This document shows positions 1 through 12,256 of a stretch of 64,000 nt of DNA, piece after piece. Both the position numbers and the translations under genes were made by a program. Each line of letters starts with the position of its first letter. Within the stretch, counting starts at the first letter, position 1. Under the pieces are notes generated by a model. That model saw only the letters and a program-made list of their open reading frames with translations, ran no database searches and was not told the DNA's origin. Origin of the DNA: Polytrichum commune (taxonomy: Eukaryota; Streptophyta; Polytrichopsida; Polytrichales; Polytrichaceae); NCBI GenBank assembly GCA_950295325.1, contig OX485808.1, positions 32,261,180 through 32,325,179 of the forward strand, written 5' to 3'.

Positions 1-290
1 CAAGTTTCTTGAACCTACACGTTGATATAAACTCACCCCAAGCCGTTGATAAAATGATCCATGGATCTTGGTGAAACAAATGTAAATGAATGTATATTAA
101 ATATATATTTATAGAAGGTTTGATTTATATTCCAAGCTAGCGAAGGTTGAACATTTTGAACGCTTCGAGTTACAATAAATGGACCCACAAAGGTGAAAAG
201 AGATACAAGCATTTGATAAAGAGGTGTTGACCTTGTTTTCAAGTGGCTCAACATCATGTATATAGAAGGGCAGGAAAAGGGACTGGAGTT

Positions 291-311
291 TCTATCTATC
301 TATCTATCTAT
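291..311. repeat. (TATC)n microsatellite
   Basis: Five TATC units in a row. The decamer TATAGAAGGG lies on both sides (about 260 and 311), so the tract probably grew inside a short duplication. No gene is visible in positions 1-741. Confidence 0.8.
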
Positions 312-741
312 ATAGAAGGGCATGACCACATGTTGTACACTACACACTAACATTGAGGGGTGTTAAAATAACGCAATATTAATTTACAAAAGAGTAACTT
401 GGAGTACTCGCATATAGAGGGTACTTTGGGTGCTTGGAGGATAGAGGTTAGTACTTGGACCCCTCTATATGCTCCAAGTACTTCAAATTGTGGGTCCCAT
501 GATTAAAACTACCATCATACAATACACACGGTTCTACGTAAAAAAATAAATGAAATTGAGATTCCATTTGGTCAAAGATTGTGAGATATTAACAGTTGAT
601 TTTCTTATATTTAGAGGGGAAGGACCAAAGAGAGCAGAGAAAGAGATGACGGCAACCACCAATGGTTGGTGTGAATGAGAGACCTACCACCCTTCAAAGA
701 GCACATCTAAACTAATGATGATGGAAACTTTGGGTGACTAA

Positions 742-1135
742 GGGCCGGTTTACACTACGGTGGAGAAGGCCTCCGGTCAGTCAAGAATGCTTGGCCAAAA
801 CATGGTTATATGAGGCAAATGGTGGATGTGCCGGAGAATATTTAAAGGCAATAAAATATTTTTATTGAGTTGGGCTTCTCCGGAGGAAGAGTTTCTTGTC
901 CGGCCTCTTGAGGCCGGACAAGAAACTCCTCCTCCAGAGAAGCCCAACTCCAAAAAGTGCCGCCATGTAGGCGGCCATGTCATTTTATCATCCATGAGAA
1001 AAGTTCACCACCATTGTTTTCTTCACCTAGTGTAAACACCCACCGGTCAAGAGTTGCATTTTCGACCAATCACAATTGAGAAACGCCCTTTTTTTCATGA
1101 CCGGTGGACTTCTCCACCGTAGTGTAAACCGGCCC
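742..1135. mobile_element. Tourist/PIF-Harbinger-like MITE
   Basis: A 394-bp non-autonomous element with perfect 27-bp terminal inverted repeats that start GGGCCGGTTTACACTACGG. The similarity continues imperfectly for about ten more bases. It is flanked by a direct TAA (739-741 and 1136-1138), the 3-bp target duplication typical of PIF/Harbinger elements. It encodes no transposase. Its centre holds a separate, nearly perfect hairpin (867-950). A related but diverged terminus is found on the element in LSF1 intron 7 (18020-18497). Confidence 0.85.
867..950. repeat. Nested near-perfect hairpin inside the MITE
   Basis: Two 41-base arms separated by a 2-base TT loop. The arms pair almost completely; the inner 12 bp on each side (TTGTCCGGCCTC) are perfect. 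It is GC-richer than its surroundings. It could be an internal foldback of the MITE or a second element inserted in it. Confidence 0.8.
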
Positions 1136-2551
1136 TAAGTATCATGTTAAATCTAATCCTCAATTTCTTTGCAATGAGAAAGTACGAGGATGGTTCAAAG
1201 GGCTTGTGTCCCAAATGACAAATTTGTAGGCCCAAAGGTGTAACATACATGAAGCATTCCAAATGGCATCATCGACTGCACAATGGAGCTAGCATGTACC
1301 GTAGACCATGAATGCAAAAAGGTACACACAACACACGATATCAACATACGACTTGGATTTTCAATGTTGCTGCATTGGATTAGCAAGCCTCCCAACTCGT
1401 CTCTTTAGGGAAGCTAAAAAGATATGAGTCACCATGTTATGGTTTGGTTTTATTTTCCAACTAGAGAGTGTTGAGGTGTGTTGTTTATGTGTGACTTGGC
1501 TATGTTTTAGTGTTGTTTGTTAGTGGTGGTTGGTACTCGAGCTGCAGTGACACACGATCGTTATTTACACGACAACTTGGTTGACTACCAGCTGATAACC
1601 GCTAGTTGCTGACCATGGCAATGACTAACAGTTGGATTACCAATTGCCATGTGAAAAAATTAGGATGAAATAAAAATCCCATCGTTTTGAGAACAACTAG
1701 GTTATATCTTTGTGCCCATATTCATGACACTTTGTATGCCACGAGGTTTTGCAACCTAGTGGGATAGGATCAAGGACAACCAATTGATGAATGGTCATGT
1801 CTAACTCAAACCATTGAGCACAAGCGCAAATCAAAATCGTATGTTTGCATCCAATTATTTTTATTTTTTTAATCACATTTTTTAACATGAGACACAAGCT
1901 TTCATCTTTATGCTCACCACTCACAATTTCACTCCTCACATCTTGAATGCGTGATAAGGTCGAACACATTCCTATTTGAAGCAAATGCCAAATCCTTAAA
2001 ATGGTGCTCAATAAAGGATAATTAGACCCTTTATTGCAAAAATACATAGTATTTGTTGCTTTTCAAAGTGATTGGGTACATGACATGGAAGTTGTCATCC
2101 ATGTCATCTTGGTTGTACCTAGCATCATTATTAGTGTGGGCCATAGAAGCTTTTATGCACGGAAAGGCATAGTCGACCGTCCAACAAAACCCTAAGAGAG
2201 ATAATTGGAGGAAAGTCAAGATGAGTTCAAAAAGTTCGCATTCAAAGTTCGTGCATGGAAAATTGAGCATTCGGCCGTAATGCCTACTTGCCGTTTGCCT
2301 AGAAGGTGGTTCCTTCTTGAATTGTATATACGGAAAGCACATTCTAAAACCGATGCGAAGAACAACATGATCAACTTCTCTTATTTGTTTCATCGTCTTC
2401 CAACAAAGATTTGAGTTTATAGATTATTTGTTGTCAACTTCTTCGTTTCAAGAGCAAATTTTCTAACCACTTTGTGTTCAAACTTGGACGTTACTTGTTC
2501 TTGTTAATTTTGGTCCACTTTATTTAATGTGGATGTTAACTATAGTTTATA

Positions 2552-2658
2552 TATATGTGTGTGTGTGTGTGTGTGTGCTCCCTAAAATGCATTGAAAGAA
2601 ATCTAATCAACTGTGTGTGTGTGCTCCCTAAAATGCATTGAAAGAAATCTAATCAACT
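2552..2658. repeat. GT microsatellite with 45-bp tandem duplication
   Basis: A TG run is followed by a unit containing GCTCCCTAAAATGCATTG that is present twice, head to tail, without a visible mismatch; each copy begins with a short GT tract. This looks like a recent slippage duplication. Confidence 0.85.
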
Positions 2659-2960
2659 ATAGTTATTTCGGCAGTTCCTGATTATTTATTTAAAAAATTT
2701 TGGGTGATAAATGAGTAGCTTTAATCCTTGACCCGTATTTGAGAAGAAGGTGCACAAAATCCAAGAAAGGTTTGGTATAATGAATAGCCATGGATTGGCA
2801 TGAGCAAAGTAATCAACTACAATTATAGTCTTTCATAGCAAAGGACAAAGCCTCACGGTTTTACCGTTTTCTTGTTAACAATACATTCTTTATATACATA
2901 TATGTCATGTTTATGATGCCGAAGGTGGATACTTTAATTTGAGAAATAGATGTTGAAATA

Positions 2961-3300
2961 ATGAAAGGAACAAGTAACTTGTTACCACATCCTTTGCCTT
3001 ATTTGATATTGACCATACATTTCACCCTACATTGCATTCTCCTCATCTATAACTCCCTCTCCGCATGTCTTATATTAAAAGTGGGAGTTAACTCTACTTT
3101 ACTATATTCTTTTGCGTTCACACTACATTTCATTCTCCGCTCCCTATACATGGTTGACTCAGTTTATATTCCACATCCTTCTATGGTCCACTCTAGTCTA
3201 CTGTATGCTTTTGCATTCCCCCTGCATTCCATTCTCCACTTCGTATACCCGCTCAAGTGGTGTTCCCAAAATACCTCTATCCCATGTTCATGACAAAGCC
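2961..3300. repeat. Diverged ~100-bp repeats, also at 56.7 kb
   Basis: Three imperfect direct copies of a pyrimidine-rich unit built around CATTTCATTCTCC and CCCTATA. Related sequence recurs at about 56740-56850. The open frame across this stretch translates the repeat and shows no protein family. Confidence 0.55.
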
Positions 3301-5406
3301 ATAAAAGAAAGAATAAGAAAAGTCAGCTTATTGATCCAAAGGTGTTGAAGCAACATTAAATTGGTTATTATGCAATTTTGAACTATATGTATCCCCATGT
3401 CTTCACAAATATATGATTTGTATTGTTCTTAAATGTTTTAAGATCATGGGATGTAGGTGTGAATGATCTATTCCTCTAGCCTCAATATATCATTAAACGA
3501 GATTCTATCAATACAATATACAAGATCAAGATCTTTTAATCCAATAATTAAGCTTGATTAATTACGACAACAAAATAAACCAACGATTTGTTGGTCATGT
3601 GAAATACTCATAACATCATAAAGTTATTGACTTTCTCCCTAATTATCACAATTTATAATTACGGTTGTGTGAACAACTTGATGACTAACTAACATTGAGT
3701 TTATACCCTAGTTACATATAAAATATTTATCATACATTCATTCTTATAATACTAAAGTGTTCTTCCTTGGGATGTTGGTGTTCCTGTCCTTGTTCTATTT
3801 TGGTATACTAAAATGATGAATACTACATTTGAGGCAGTATATTCTATGTAAATGTTCCCAATTCTAACAAATAAAAATCTCAAACCAATAAAGCAACTAT
3901 GTTATTCGACACTCTTATGAATTTTGTATCTGTGCATTCTCAATTCGGTAAAGGAGGCTTTGTAAGCATACATGTATACTTTAAGCTCTCTAATATCACA
4001 CTTTGTGGCAACCAAAGTGCATGTGATCTTAAGGAAGTTTGCAATGTTAACATGGATGTGTGATAACAGAGAATTAGTGTAGCATGTGGCATCAAGGAAT
4101 AACATAAAATGCAACATTGCAATGCCAAAACTTCATACATGATTCGCACAATCTCCTAGAGTTGCACACATACATAAGGCTCAAACTTTTTAGGATATAT
4201 TTGTTCATAGTTTCATAACAATATGTACAAAATGGTAAGAATATGTACAATTGCAAAAAAACACTACTACATGTCTAACTTGTAAGTGGTCACTATCAAC
4301 TGTGCAACACAAAACTCTTAATATTATACTTCGTAATAGTGGTTATACAAGCAACGCACATTCTAGATAATTTATCGCAAATGCGCTTCACTTGCAACAA
4401 CAATTCTGCATGCTCAGTCTTCATGAATGATGGAATTCAAAACAATTATGCATATTGAAGATTGAGAATACAAATCAATTTACATTGACACAATTATAGC
4501 TACATATATACTAGGTTGAAATGACACTTGTGTTTGATGAGTGAAGAAATTAGAAAAAGGGGCAAACAATTCAAACTTGTAGGAAGATTCATCTTGGTGT
4601 AGGACAAAATTCATAATTTGTCAATACAATTTCTAGACACCGCTTCTACTCAATAGCTTGATTCACAATGTAAGTTGGGTATCTTTCGATCAATTAAGAT
4701 GAGTTTCCTCAAGCTCTTCACAAACCAAACAACTTGGGTGGAGCGAATGTACAACCGGTCTAAGATGACCCTAAATTACTAGGTGATAGTGGAGAGGTAC
4801 CCATTTCCGAATGAAGTGGTTGGTGGTTTGATTCCCACTGTAAAATCTTCTCTCTACTTGACAAAAAAGAAACTAGCTATGTAGTTAGGAAGCCAAGAGC
4901 CCGCCCACCATAAGATAAGCAATAGATCCCACCTTGCATCAAGGCTTCTTGAGCAGGGTAGGGCCAACGGGTTCAAATTTACGTCAGATTGCCCGACGTT
5001 GGTTATTTCTTTACTTATTGACAAACCCTATCACCAATTTAGGAGTCACCATTTACCAAAAAAAAAGTGAGAGAAAAAAGTCACCTCAATTATGACACGA
5101 GAAGAGCCACCCTCGAACATATTCACGTCTTCTTCTTTGTGTAAAGTAAAGCTGCCATTAATTTATCACTAATTAAGTCCTTGGAGGTTAGTATTCAATA
5201 CACACCAAGAAGATGGAGATGAATTGAACACATTCCACCTTACACTCAAATTATCTGACAAGACATTCACATGAGCAATAAATTATGATCCAAACCTTTG
5301 ATTCAAAAATCAATCCACCAAAAAGAAATGCACTCAATGGCAACCCTAGATTTCCGGTGCTTGAATTATGGGTCATCATCGATTGCAAGGAAGAGACTTA
5401 GGGTTG

Positions 5407-6169
5407 GTTTCCATGTAGGTTGCTCGCCCGCTAGATTCTAGATAATAGTGGGTCGGAGGTGTCCATATGTATTTAAAGAGCAAGTTGTCATCCAACCACA
5501 TTATGGCGGTATGTTAGAATGTGGAGGGCCATGGACACGGGCCACTAGACTTTCATGCAACCCGCTAAAGAATATTTAACTCACAAGTGCCAGTCATCGA
5601 AGGTTTTGAAGGCCGGTTTTAGGAGCAAGAGGTTTTAATCTAGAGGAGGAGGTAAAAGGTGGACTGGATTTGAGAAGATGGGAAGTAGTTACACTAAACA
5701 TGATATTTAGTATCATGTGGTATTTATTGTCACTATAGTAACTTTTTGGATGACGCTTGTTATGAATAAATGAACAAATATTGTCATGAATGATGGATGA
5801 GTTCATCCGTTGGCCAAAACCATGCCTTCTCTTGTTAGCAACTTCTGATGAAATATTATCATGGATGATTGAAATTGGATGAAAAAACTTTTGTTAAGTG
5901 ATAATAATTGCAACATTGTAAATCCATAATGACCCAACTTTTTTTGCAAGGACTGACAAATAATGTTGGGTTACTATTTAGTGTTGGTGACACTATACCA
6001 TGGTTTATCATTAGTATTGCGCAAGACAATTAGAATTGGTGACATTAAATATCATATTTACTGTAGTTAGCACATACGAACCCTACCCCCCACTATATCC
6101 TCTCTACATTTGGGTGGGTTTGTCCTTATTCACACTAAATTTTGTGGGTGAAATGCCTACATGGAAACT
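5407..6169. mobile_element. Possible nested foldback elements
   Basis: Outer ends: GGTTTCCATGTAGG at 5407 and its inverse at about 6156-6169 match the ends of the complete 110-bp element at 62219-62328. Inside lies a second pair of inverted ends (ACACTAAACATGATATTTAG at 5691, inverse near 6043-6065). This second family recurs at 9395-9616 and 31886-32204, and singly near 23785 and 57231. The segment 5690-5815 is also found in inverse orientation at 57128-57255. A younger element inserted into an older one would explain this, but the outer match is short. Confidence 0.4.
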
Positions 6170-7272
6170 CACCATTAGTAAGCAAAAAGACGAAGATCTA
6201 AGCTCAAGAGAAGAAGTTTTGAAACCCCAATATAGCAATTAGAAATCTCAAAATTGTTTGGCATTTGGCACTATTCATCAACAAGCATGTGGCACACACT
6301 AATCACAAGCACATATTAATAGTCTGGAAATCTACCATAAATGAACATAGAATTCACAGTAGTCATGAATTTAGTGTCACTCAGTAGCACCTTCAGCTCT
6401 TGGTATCTTTGTGATTTGACTAGATTATACGTGTGACTTGAATTAATACCACACTCACTAATTGGTATATTTAGTGTAGTCACTACACTGTTGTATAATT
6501 TACATGTCAATATAAAAATATATATAGACAAATCCCTATTTATAACAAAAAAATCACTAAAAAAAGCTTTGTCTCGTTCTAAGTCCGTTCTACACAATGT
6601 CGTATGACCAAGCCTTTTAAAAATTGACGTGGGTTTCTCTTGGTCACGGTCTTTGAACCGCTCCCGTGACCACAAGAAATCCTAGGTCTTTGTAGAAATC
6701 TCATGGCCCTTGGTCATGCGTGTAGAATGGCCCTTAGCCGGCCCATGGACAATGGTACGAACTTCGTACAAGGCCAATAATATCATCCACCGACGAGATG
6801 CTTTTGGGCAACCTAGTCTAGAGAGCAAGTGGACATATCTTCGTGGATGGTACATCAACAAGGGCTCCGTGACATGGGTCAAGAGGACAAGAACCATGTA
6901 CTTGAAGAAAATATAGTCTCATTGTGATTATATGATACATTTCCCATCGACCAAACTTTATAGTGTTAATTTATCTTGATATTACAACTACAATGCTTGT
7001 TAAACGGCGTTTTTAAGGTCCGGTTTGTCATTCAATAAAGGTTAGTAATGTGCATGAGTGATGGGACCCGCACTAGGATTTGTCTTGGGATCATGGAGTT
7101 GTTCCAAGTACATAATGAAATTATCAGTGAGTTAGCTTAACTTAACTCAAGTTGATTGATTTATACCTTGGTTTCCGAATAGACGTTGCATTTTTGAATC
7201 TTTGTGTTTGTGCGGAGGTTGTTGCAGCTGTTGAGTTCGATATTTGGATCCCGGATGCGGCGAGCATTGTAA

Positions 7273-7979
7273 ATGAGCAGTATCAGTATTGCTTTCGTAC
7301 CGCCTAACACTTGGGCACAGCTCTTGGACCATGGAATAATCGCTTCATTCAAAGTTCAGTATAAGACTAAATTTTTGAAAATGGGTTCTTGCTCAATTTG
7401 ATTCTTCTACTACTCACCAAGACTTGAGGAAAATAGCGTCTAATATAAGGAATGCTATTATGTGGAGCTCTCAAGTGTGGAGAGAGATTAATCCCCAAAT
7501 CATATGAAACATTTGCAGGATGCCCGCGTTTTTACTTGCAGGCTAGAGTGTTGAATTTGCCATGGATGATGAACGTGACAAATCAAGAATGAAAGAAGCA
7601 ACAAATGGAATGACATGTCTCATTCCCATCTTTGAATTGTGGATGTGAAGAAATGCCTATTGATGAATATGCACAAATGGCAAGGGAGGAGATTGTTGAT
7701 GCATAATGCATCATGGTTGAGTTGGTGAATTTGGCGTGGGAAGGAGAAGTTCATTTGGGTTTAGATTTGAATGAAGAACCAGTGAAGAGGAATGATGTGG
7801 ATAACCAACCAACACCAATAGTCAAGAATCTTCAAGCCCATGAGTATGCCCACTTAATATCAAATTTCGCAATGGAGCATTCTTTGGAGTTTTGAGTTGT
7901 TGATGTGATGACCATGCAAGCTTTTATGGATAAATTAAACAAGATGTCAATTTCCAACCTCAACAAACATCATCAATAA
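7273..7979 (+). pseudogene. pogo/Tigger-like (Tc1/mariner) transposase 3' remnant
   Basis: Not an intact gene. A first frame from 7273 contains FVPPNTWAQLLDHGIIASFK. This corresponds to the conserved LPPNTTS..QPLDQG..R.FK block of pogo/Tigger/jerky transposases, which carries the last catalytic acidic residue. Near 7385 the reading frame shifts. The next frame has RNAIMWSSQVWREINPQII, matching the family's W..V.P.TI.N block, then a stop. Further on (7650-7979) a third stretch with two in-frame stops gives an acidic tail with DEYAQMAREEIVDA and ends FMDKLNKMSISNLNKHHQ. One frameshift and at least three stops mark it as dead. No terminal repeats were identified. Family assignment rests on recalled motif patterns, not a database search. 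Confidence 0.6.
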
Positions 7980-9394
7980 ACAATAAATTGTTAAGTTTCG
8001 TAGTATAAAGTATGGCATAGATATCTTCATGGGACTAGAATTTTTCTGAACTCCACATTGTGTGACATTACGAGCATAAATTTTCTTCAATAAAATTGTA
8101 TTCTCATACTTATGTATCTTCAATGTATATACAACTGACATTTTACATTGAAATAGGCCAATTTTAAAAAAAGAACTTGATAGTATACCATCTTCTACAC
8201 CATCCAAAACTCTAGTATATAATCTATTGCATTCCCCTTTTGCCACAACCGTGACCCCACATCAGCAATACAATGCCAAAAAAACCCAAATACTAATTGT
8301 TGGTAGATGCCCTAGAATATGTTGGATTGTACTTCACCTTTACACATCACGAATTCCAATAAACTTGATTTCTTCTAAAGGGAATGCTAACCGAGTAAGG
8401 CATGGTTGCCATTTGCAAAGGGACTAAAAAACAAGTGTCATAATTGGGTCATTGGTTGGGTTGGAAGCTTCTACCATAGGGTCTCAAATATCTTTGTATG
8501 TTATAATCCACGGACAAACAAAAAAGAAGAAGTATAGTTGTGTGAGGTAAGTGGAGGGAAACGTTTAATGGAGTGGAAGTTACACATTGTCGTGGACATA
8601 CTCATACATGGTGTGACTTTATGGTCCATGGTGTAAACGAGCCTTCAATCAAATATTTCCTTTTTTAGTAGACGATATCACTATATTTCAAGGTTTTGGA
8701 AGATATTGCTATTTTGGATGAAAGCACATGAAATTGAATGTGTATATATATAGTAATATTATTTTTATACTTCGTCCAATACCCATGGATGTAAAGGGTT
8801 TCCTTTGAGAAGATCGCTTTCTTCACTCCCTATCAAGAATATAAAATTTCTTGGTCCGGACTTTCATGCATCTTTGTTGCCAAGGAAATTTCATAGGCAC
8901 GTATCAACTAGAACGATAGGGAGAAGGCTTTCTCTTCCCACCATCCACTCTCCTTAAAGTCAAGTATGTGGTCCATAGCTTTTAAAAATATGGTAATGGT
9001 CCATGTAAACAATCAAAGGATTCCACACATCTTTGCAATTGATAAGTTCATTATTGGCAACCTCGAATGGTTCATGAGATAAGGAGAGCATTTCTTGGAA
9101 TGTGAGAGGATGTACAATTTATGGACAAGTGCATTCAACTACTTGTCCAAGTGGAGAGCATTTCTAACAACTCCCTTGTGTTATTCTACATGTTCACGAG
9201 CATACTGATTATCCTTCATAACCAACTTGAGTAGGTGAGAGTCTAACTACTGCAACAATTTGCCATCCATTCTACTCCCACACGGGATTGGGTATGGTTA
9301 TGGACAACGAATTCCCAAAGGTAACGATGAGATTAGTGTTTTGGGAGATTTTTGGGCATAATTGGTCGAGATCCCAATGTTTCCAAGATCAATT

Positions 9395-9616
9395 ACACTA
9401 AATATGTTATTCAGTGTCACTAGTCGGAGTTACATGTTCCTATGTTTTTTACTATTGATGTCATTTTTTACCAAGTAAAGATGTTAATGTTCTATAATGT
9501 CCAAACAACCAATGCGACCTTTGTTGGTAAAAAAAAAGATGTATAGTAGACAATTATAGTGTTGTGTAATTATAAATAGTAATTGATGCTAAATATCATA
9601 TTTTGGTGTAGTTACA
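9395..9616. mobile_element. Short MITE, ACACTAAATATG family
   Basis: Inverted ends TTACACTAAATATG (9395) and CATATTTTGGTGTAG (about 9600) bracket about 220 bp of non-coding DNA with a poly-A stretch. The same ends mark copies at 5691-6065 and 31886-32204. Confidence 0.5.
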
Positions 9617-10312
9617 TGTTGACATCTTTTGGGTTTTATTTAGTAAATTGATGAATATGTTGTAGGGTCCTCTAAATGGATTGGTAATGTTCACGAGGTC
9701 TTGATTTTGAACCAATTATTTCTCAAACTCAACCAGTTCATATGTAAACTAGAGGTTGGTTCTCCCCGTTCATTGGATGAAATGTTCTTTGCATGGGTAA
9801 GGAAAACACATGGGAGTTGTTGAAAATGCTATCTACTTGGATGAGTGAAAACTTATGCGTTCCACAAAATTCTTAGAAATGCAACAAACAAAGTCTATAT
9901 AAAAGTGATAAAAGTTTCCCACAACACTTGATCAAATACATTGTCGACAACTAGAATGTTGTATGAAATAAAGAGAACATTTTGTAAATTGCATTAGATA
10001 TGCATAATGATGGACAAGTTACTACATTTTACCATCCACTTTGCGCATGGACAAGAGATTCAAAGGTTACGGATGAAATGCTCCTTCCATGGATTGGAAA
10101 GCACATGGGAGTTGCTGGAAGTGCTCTCCACTTGGATGAACAACAAGGTAATATGTGGTCCATAGGATTCTAGAGGAATATAGGTAACTAAAGTTCCATA
10201 TAAGCAACCAAAGTATCCCACAATTGATAAATACTTACATTCTCGGCAACTATAATGTTATGAGACAAGGAGATCATTTAGTAAAGTGAAAAAAAAATGC
10301 ACAATTTTGGAC

Positions 10313-11145
10313 AAGTTGTTCAAACCTTGGACAACTTCCAAAATAACTATAGTTAACTATATTTTTTTCAATACATTTTAGGGAACAACTATAATTCACT
10401 AGAACATTTTCAAACTGATTTGAAGAACAACTATAATTAACTGTAATATATTTAAGACCATATTCAAAAACAACTATAGTTAACTAGAAAGTTTTTAGAC
10501 AACTATAATTTGAGAGTCCCAAAATCTTTCAAGGAGTCAACCGGCGAGTTCTTTCATTTATATCAAAAAATGAAATGAAACACATTATAATAAATTTTTA
10601 AAGAGACCTTATGTTAGAATCAATGCTTGTCACCCATGCTGGCCCATCGCAAGAAGGAATAGAATCCATTGTTCCTTGCATGAGTTGAACCCATTATACT
10701 TCAAGTTACTTATAGATAATGAGGTCGTGCTCATTGGGTGTTGATTGAGTCCGAGTCACAAATGAAATTAGGTCCCAAATTTAAAATTATGAATAAAACA
10801 TGAGGACGAAGACTAAACTCGTTTTTTGTAATCCTAACCCTAGACATGTGACGTGGCCGCCTTGGAGGGTAGCATTTCGGGAAAGAACTATAAGCCTCCT
10901 CCTCGAAAAGCAAAAGATATAGATGCTTTGATATGTCTTGGTACTACACTGCACGCTACGCTCACCTTTAGTTAACTAGATATAAATAAAGTTAACTATA
11001 TATGTTTGGTTGACTGAAATTAAAGCAACTACATTTAACTACATTTTTTGACAAGTCGAATCATGAACAATTATAGTTATGAAAGGCAACTAGTTAACTA
11101 ATAACTGAATTAGTTGGTTAGTTGTCCAAGGTCTGAAGTTGTTGC
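10313..11145. mobile_element. MITE rich in AACTATAGTTAACTATAG
   Basis: About 830 bp with inverted ends AGTTGTTCAAACCTTGG and CCAAGGTCTGAAGTTGTTG, and an interior packed with self-complementary ACTATAGTTAACTATAG motifs. It lies between copies of the ~230-bp repeat. Partial copies of one end occur at 21385-21575 (inverse) and 38826-38870, and single motifs at 2655 and 25590. No protein is encoded. Confidence 0.6.
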
Positions 11146-11739
11146 ATTGTGCCCACCACTCTCTACTTTTGCTCATGGACAACTAAATCCCAATGAAATT
11201 TCCATGGATAGGAAAGCACATGTAAAAATTGCTAGAAGTGGACTCCACTTGGATGGGAGACTAGTTGTCACGTGGTCCACAAGATTCTAAGAAGTATGAC
11301 AAACATGAGTTTCATAAGAGCAACCAAAGTATCCTACAATTGATAAGTACTTACACTATCAACAACTAGAATCATATTGTGTGACATAAGGAGAACATTT
11401 CGTAAATTGCAATGAAGATGCATAGTTGTGGACAAGTGCTCTCCACTTGGATGAGCAACTAGTCATCATGTGGTCCATAAGATTCTATGAAATATGATGA
11501 ACATGAGTTTCATATGAGCAACCAAAGTAGCATCCTGGAGAACTAGAACCATCACTGATGTTGTGTGAGATAAGGAGAACATTTCGTAAACTGCAATAAA
11601 GATGCACAATTATGGACAAGTCAGTTTCTTTCTGCCATCGCCGAATGCACTATTTGTAGTATCTCATACTTCGAGATTCCACTGAGGAAAAATAAAATAA
11701 ACAACCCATAATAAAAAACCAAGTATCTGTGGAAGATTC

Positions 11740-12256
11740 GTTATGTGCGGCCCTCCATTTTTCGTAAAAAACCAGAGTGACAGGATCTTGCTCCTCGCCA
11801 CTTGAACGATCAGTTCGGTTGCTTCTTCGCTTTCTGTGCCTGGACGTAACTTAGCCTACTGCTGCTCCTCCTCCTCCGCTTTCCTTTCTCTTAGTAGCCT
11901 TGAATCCGATCCTATTCAAACTTCAATGTGAAGAAAGTTCCTATGCAATTTTTTTTCAGTGGGTTTTCCAGCTCGTAAGCAGCAGTTTAAGTTTCCGGGC
12001 ATGGTTTGAGGTTCAGGAGGCATGTAACGTAGGCTCTTCAAGGCCTTCTTCTCCTTTTGAGGCATCTATCTGCACCGATCAATGTGGGGTTGGTGAAATT
12101 GGAGTGGTTTTTGGGCACTTTAGGCATGATTTCATATGAGTTTTATGGTTTATGATGGGAATTGTCGATCAAGCTTGTGAGAGTTGATGATCTAGAAAGT
12201 TGGAGTGAAGAGGTTTTGGTGGCGGGTTACAAAGTGTCATAGTCATTGTCATAGCC
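11740..12256 (+). promoter_or_regulatory. Probable LSF1 promoter/5' leader
   Basis: Between the repeat array and the LSF1 start codon. A pyrimidine-rich tract (about 11860-11893, CTGCTCCTCCTCCTCCGC) resembles plant 5' leaders. No clear TATA box was seen. If unspliced, the leader has several upstream ATGs, including minimal ones: ATG-TGA at 11926, ATG-GTT-TGA at 12001 and ATG-TAA at 12022. A spliced leader is also possible. Confidence 0.4.

Larger units (their letters stand above)
1139..7272. other. Spacer without an intact gene
   Basis: AT-rich spacer. Open frames here are short, overlap on both strands and show no recognisable domain. Listed separately inside it are a GT-linked duplication (2552-2658), diverged ~100-bp repeats (2961-3300) and nested foldback elements (5407-6169). 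I see nothing supportable in 1139-2540 or 3300-5400. Confidence 0.6.
8935..11620. repeat. Interrupted array of ~230-bp repeats
   Basis: At least five diverged copies in the same orientation at about 8935-9170, 9795-10025, 10085-10325, 11205-11440 and 11440-11620. Shared landmarks in order are GCACATG, CTCCACTTGGATGAG, TGGTCCA.AAGATTCTA, AGCAACCAAAGTA, AGGAGAACATTTCGTAAA and GGACAAGT. The last two copies abut. The array ends about 100 bp before the probable LSF1 leader. No coding potential is visible. Related fragments occur near 62650-62870. Confidence 0.7.
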
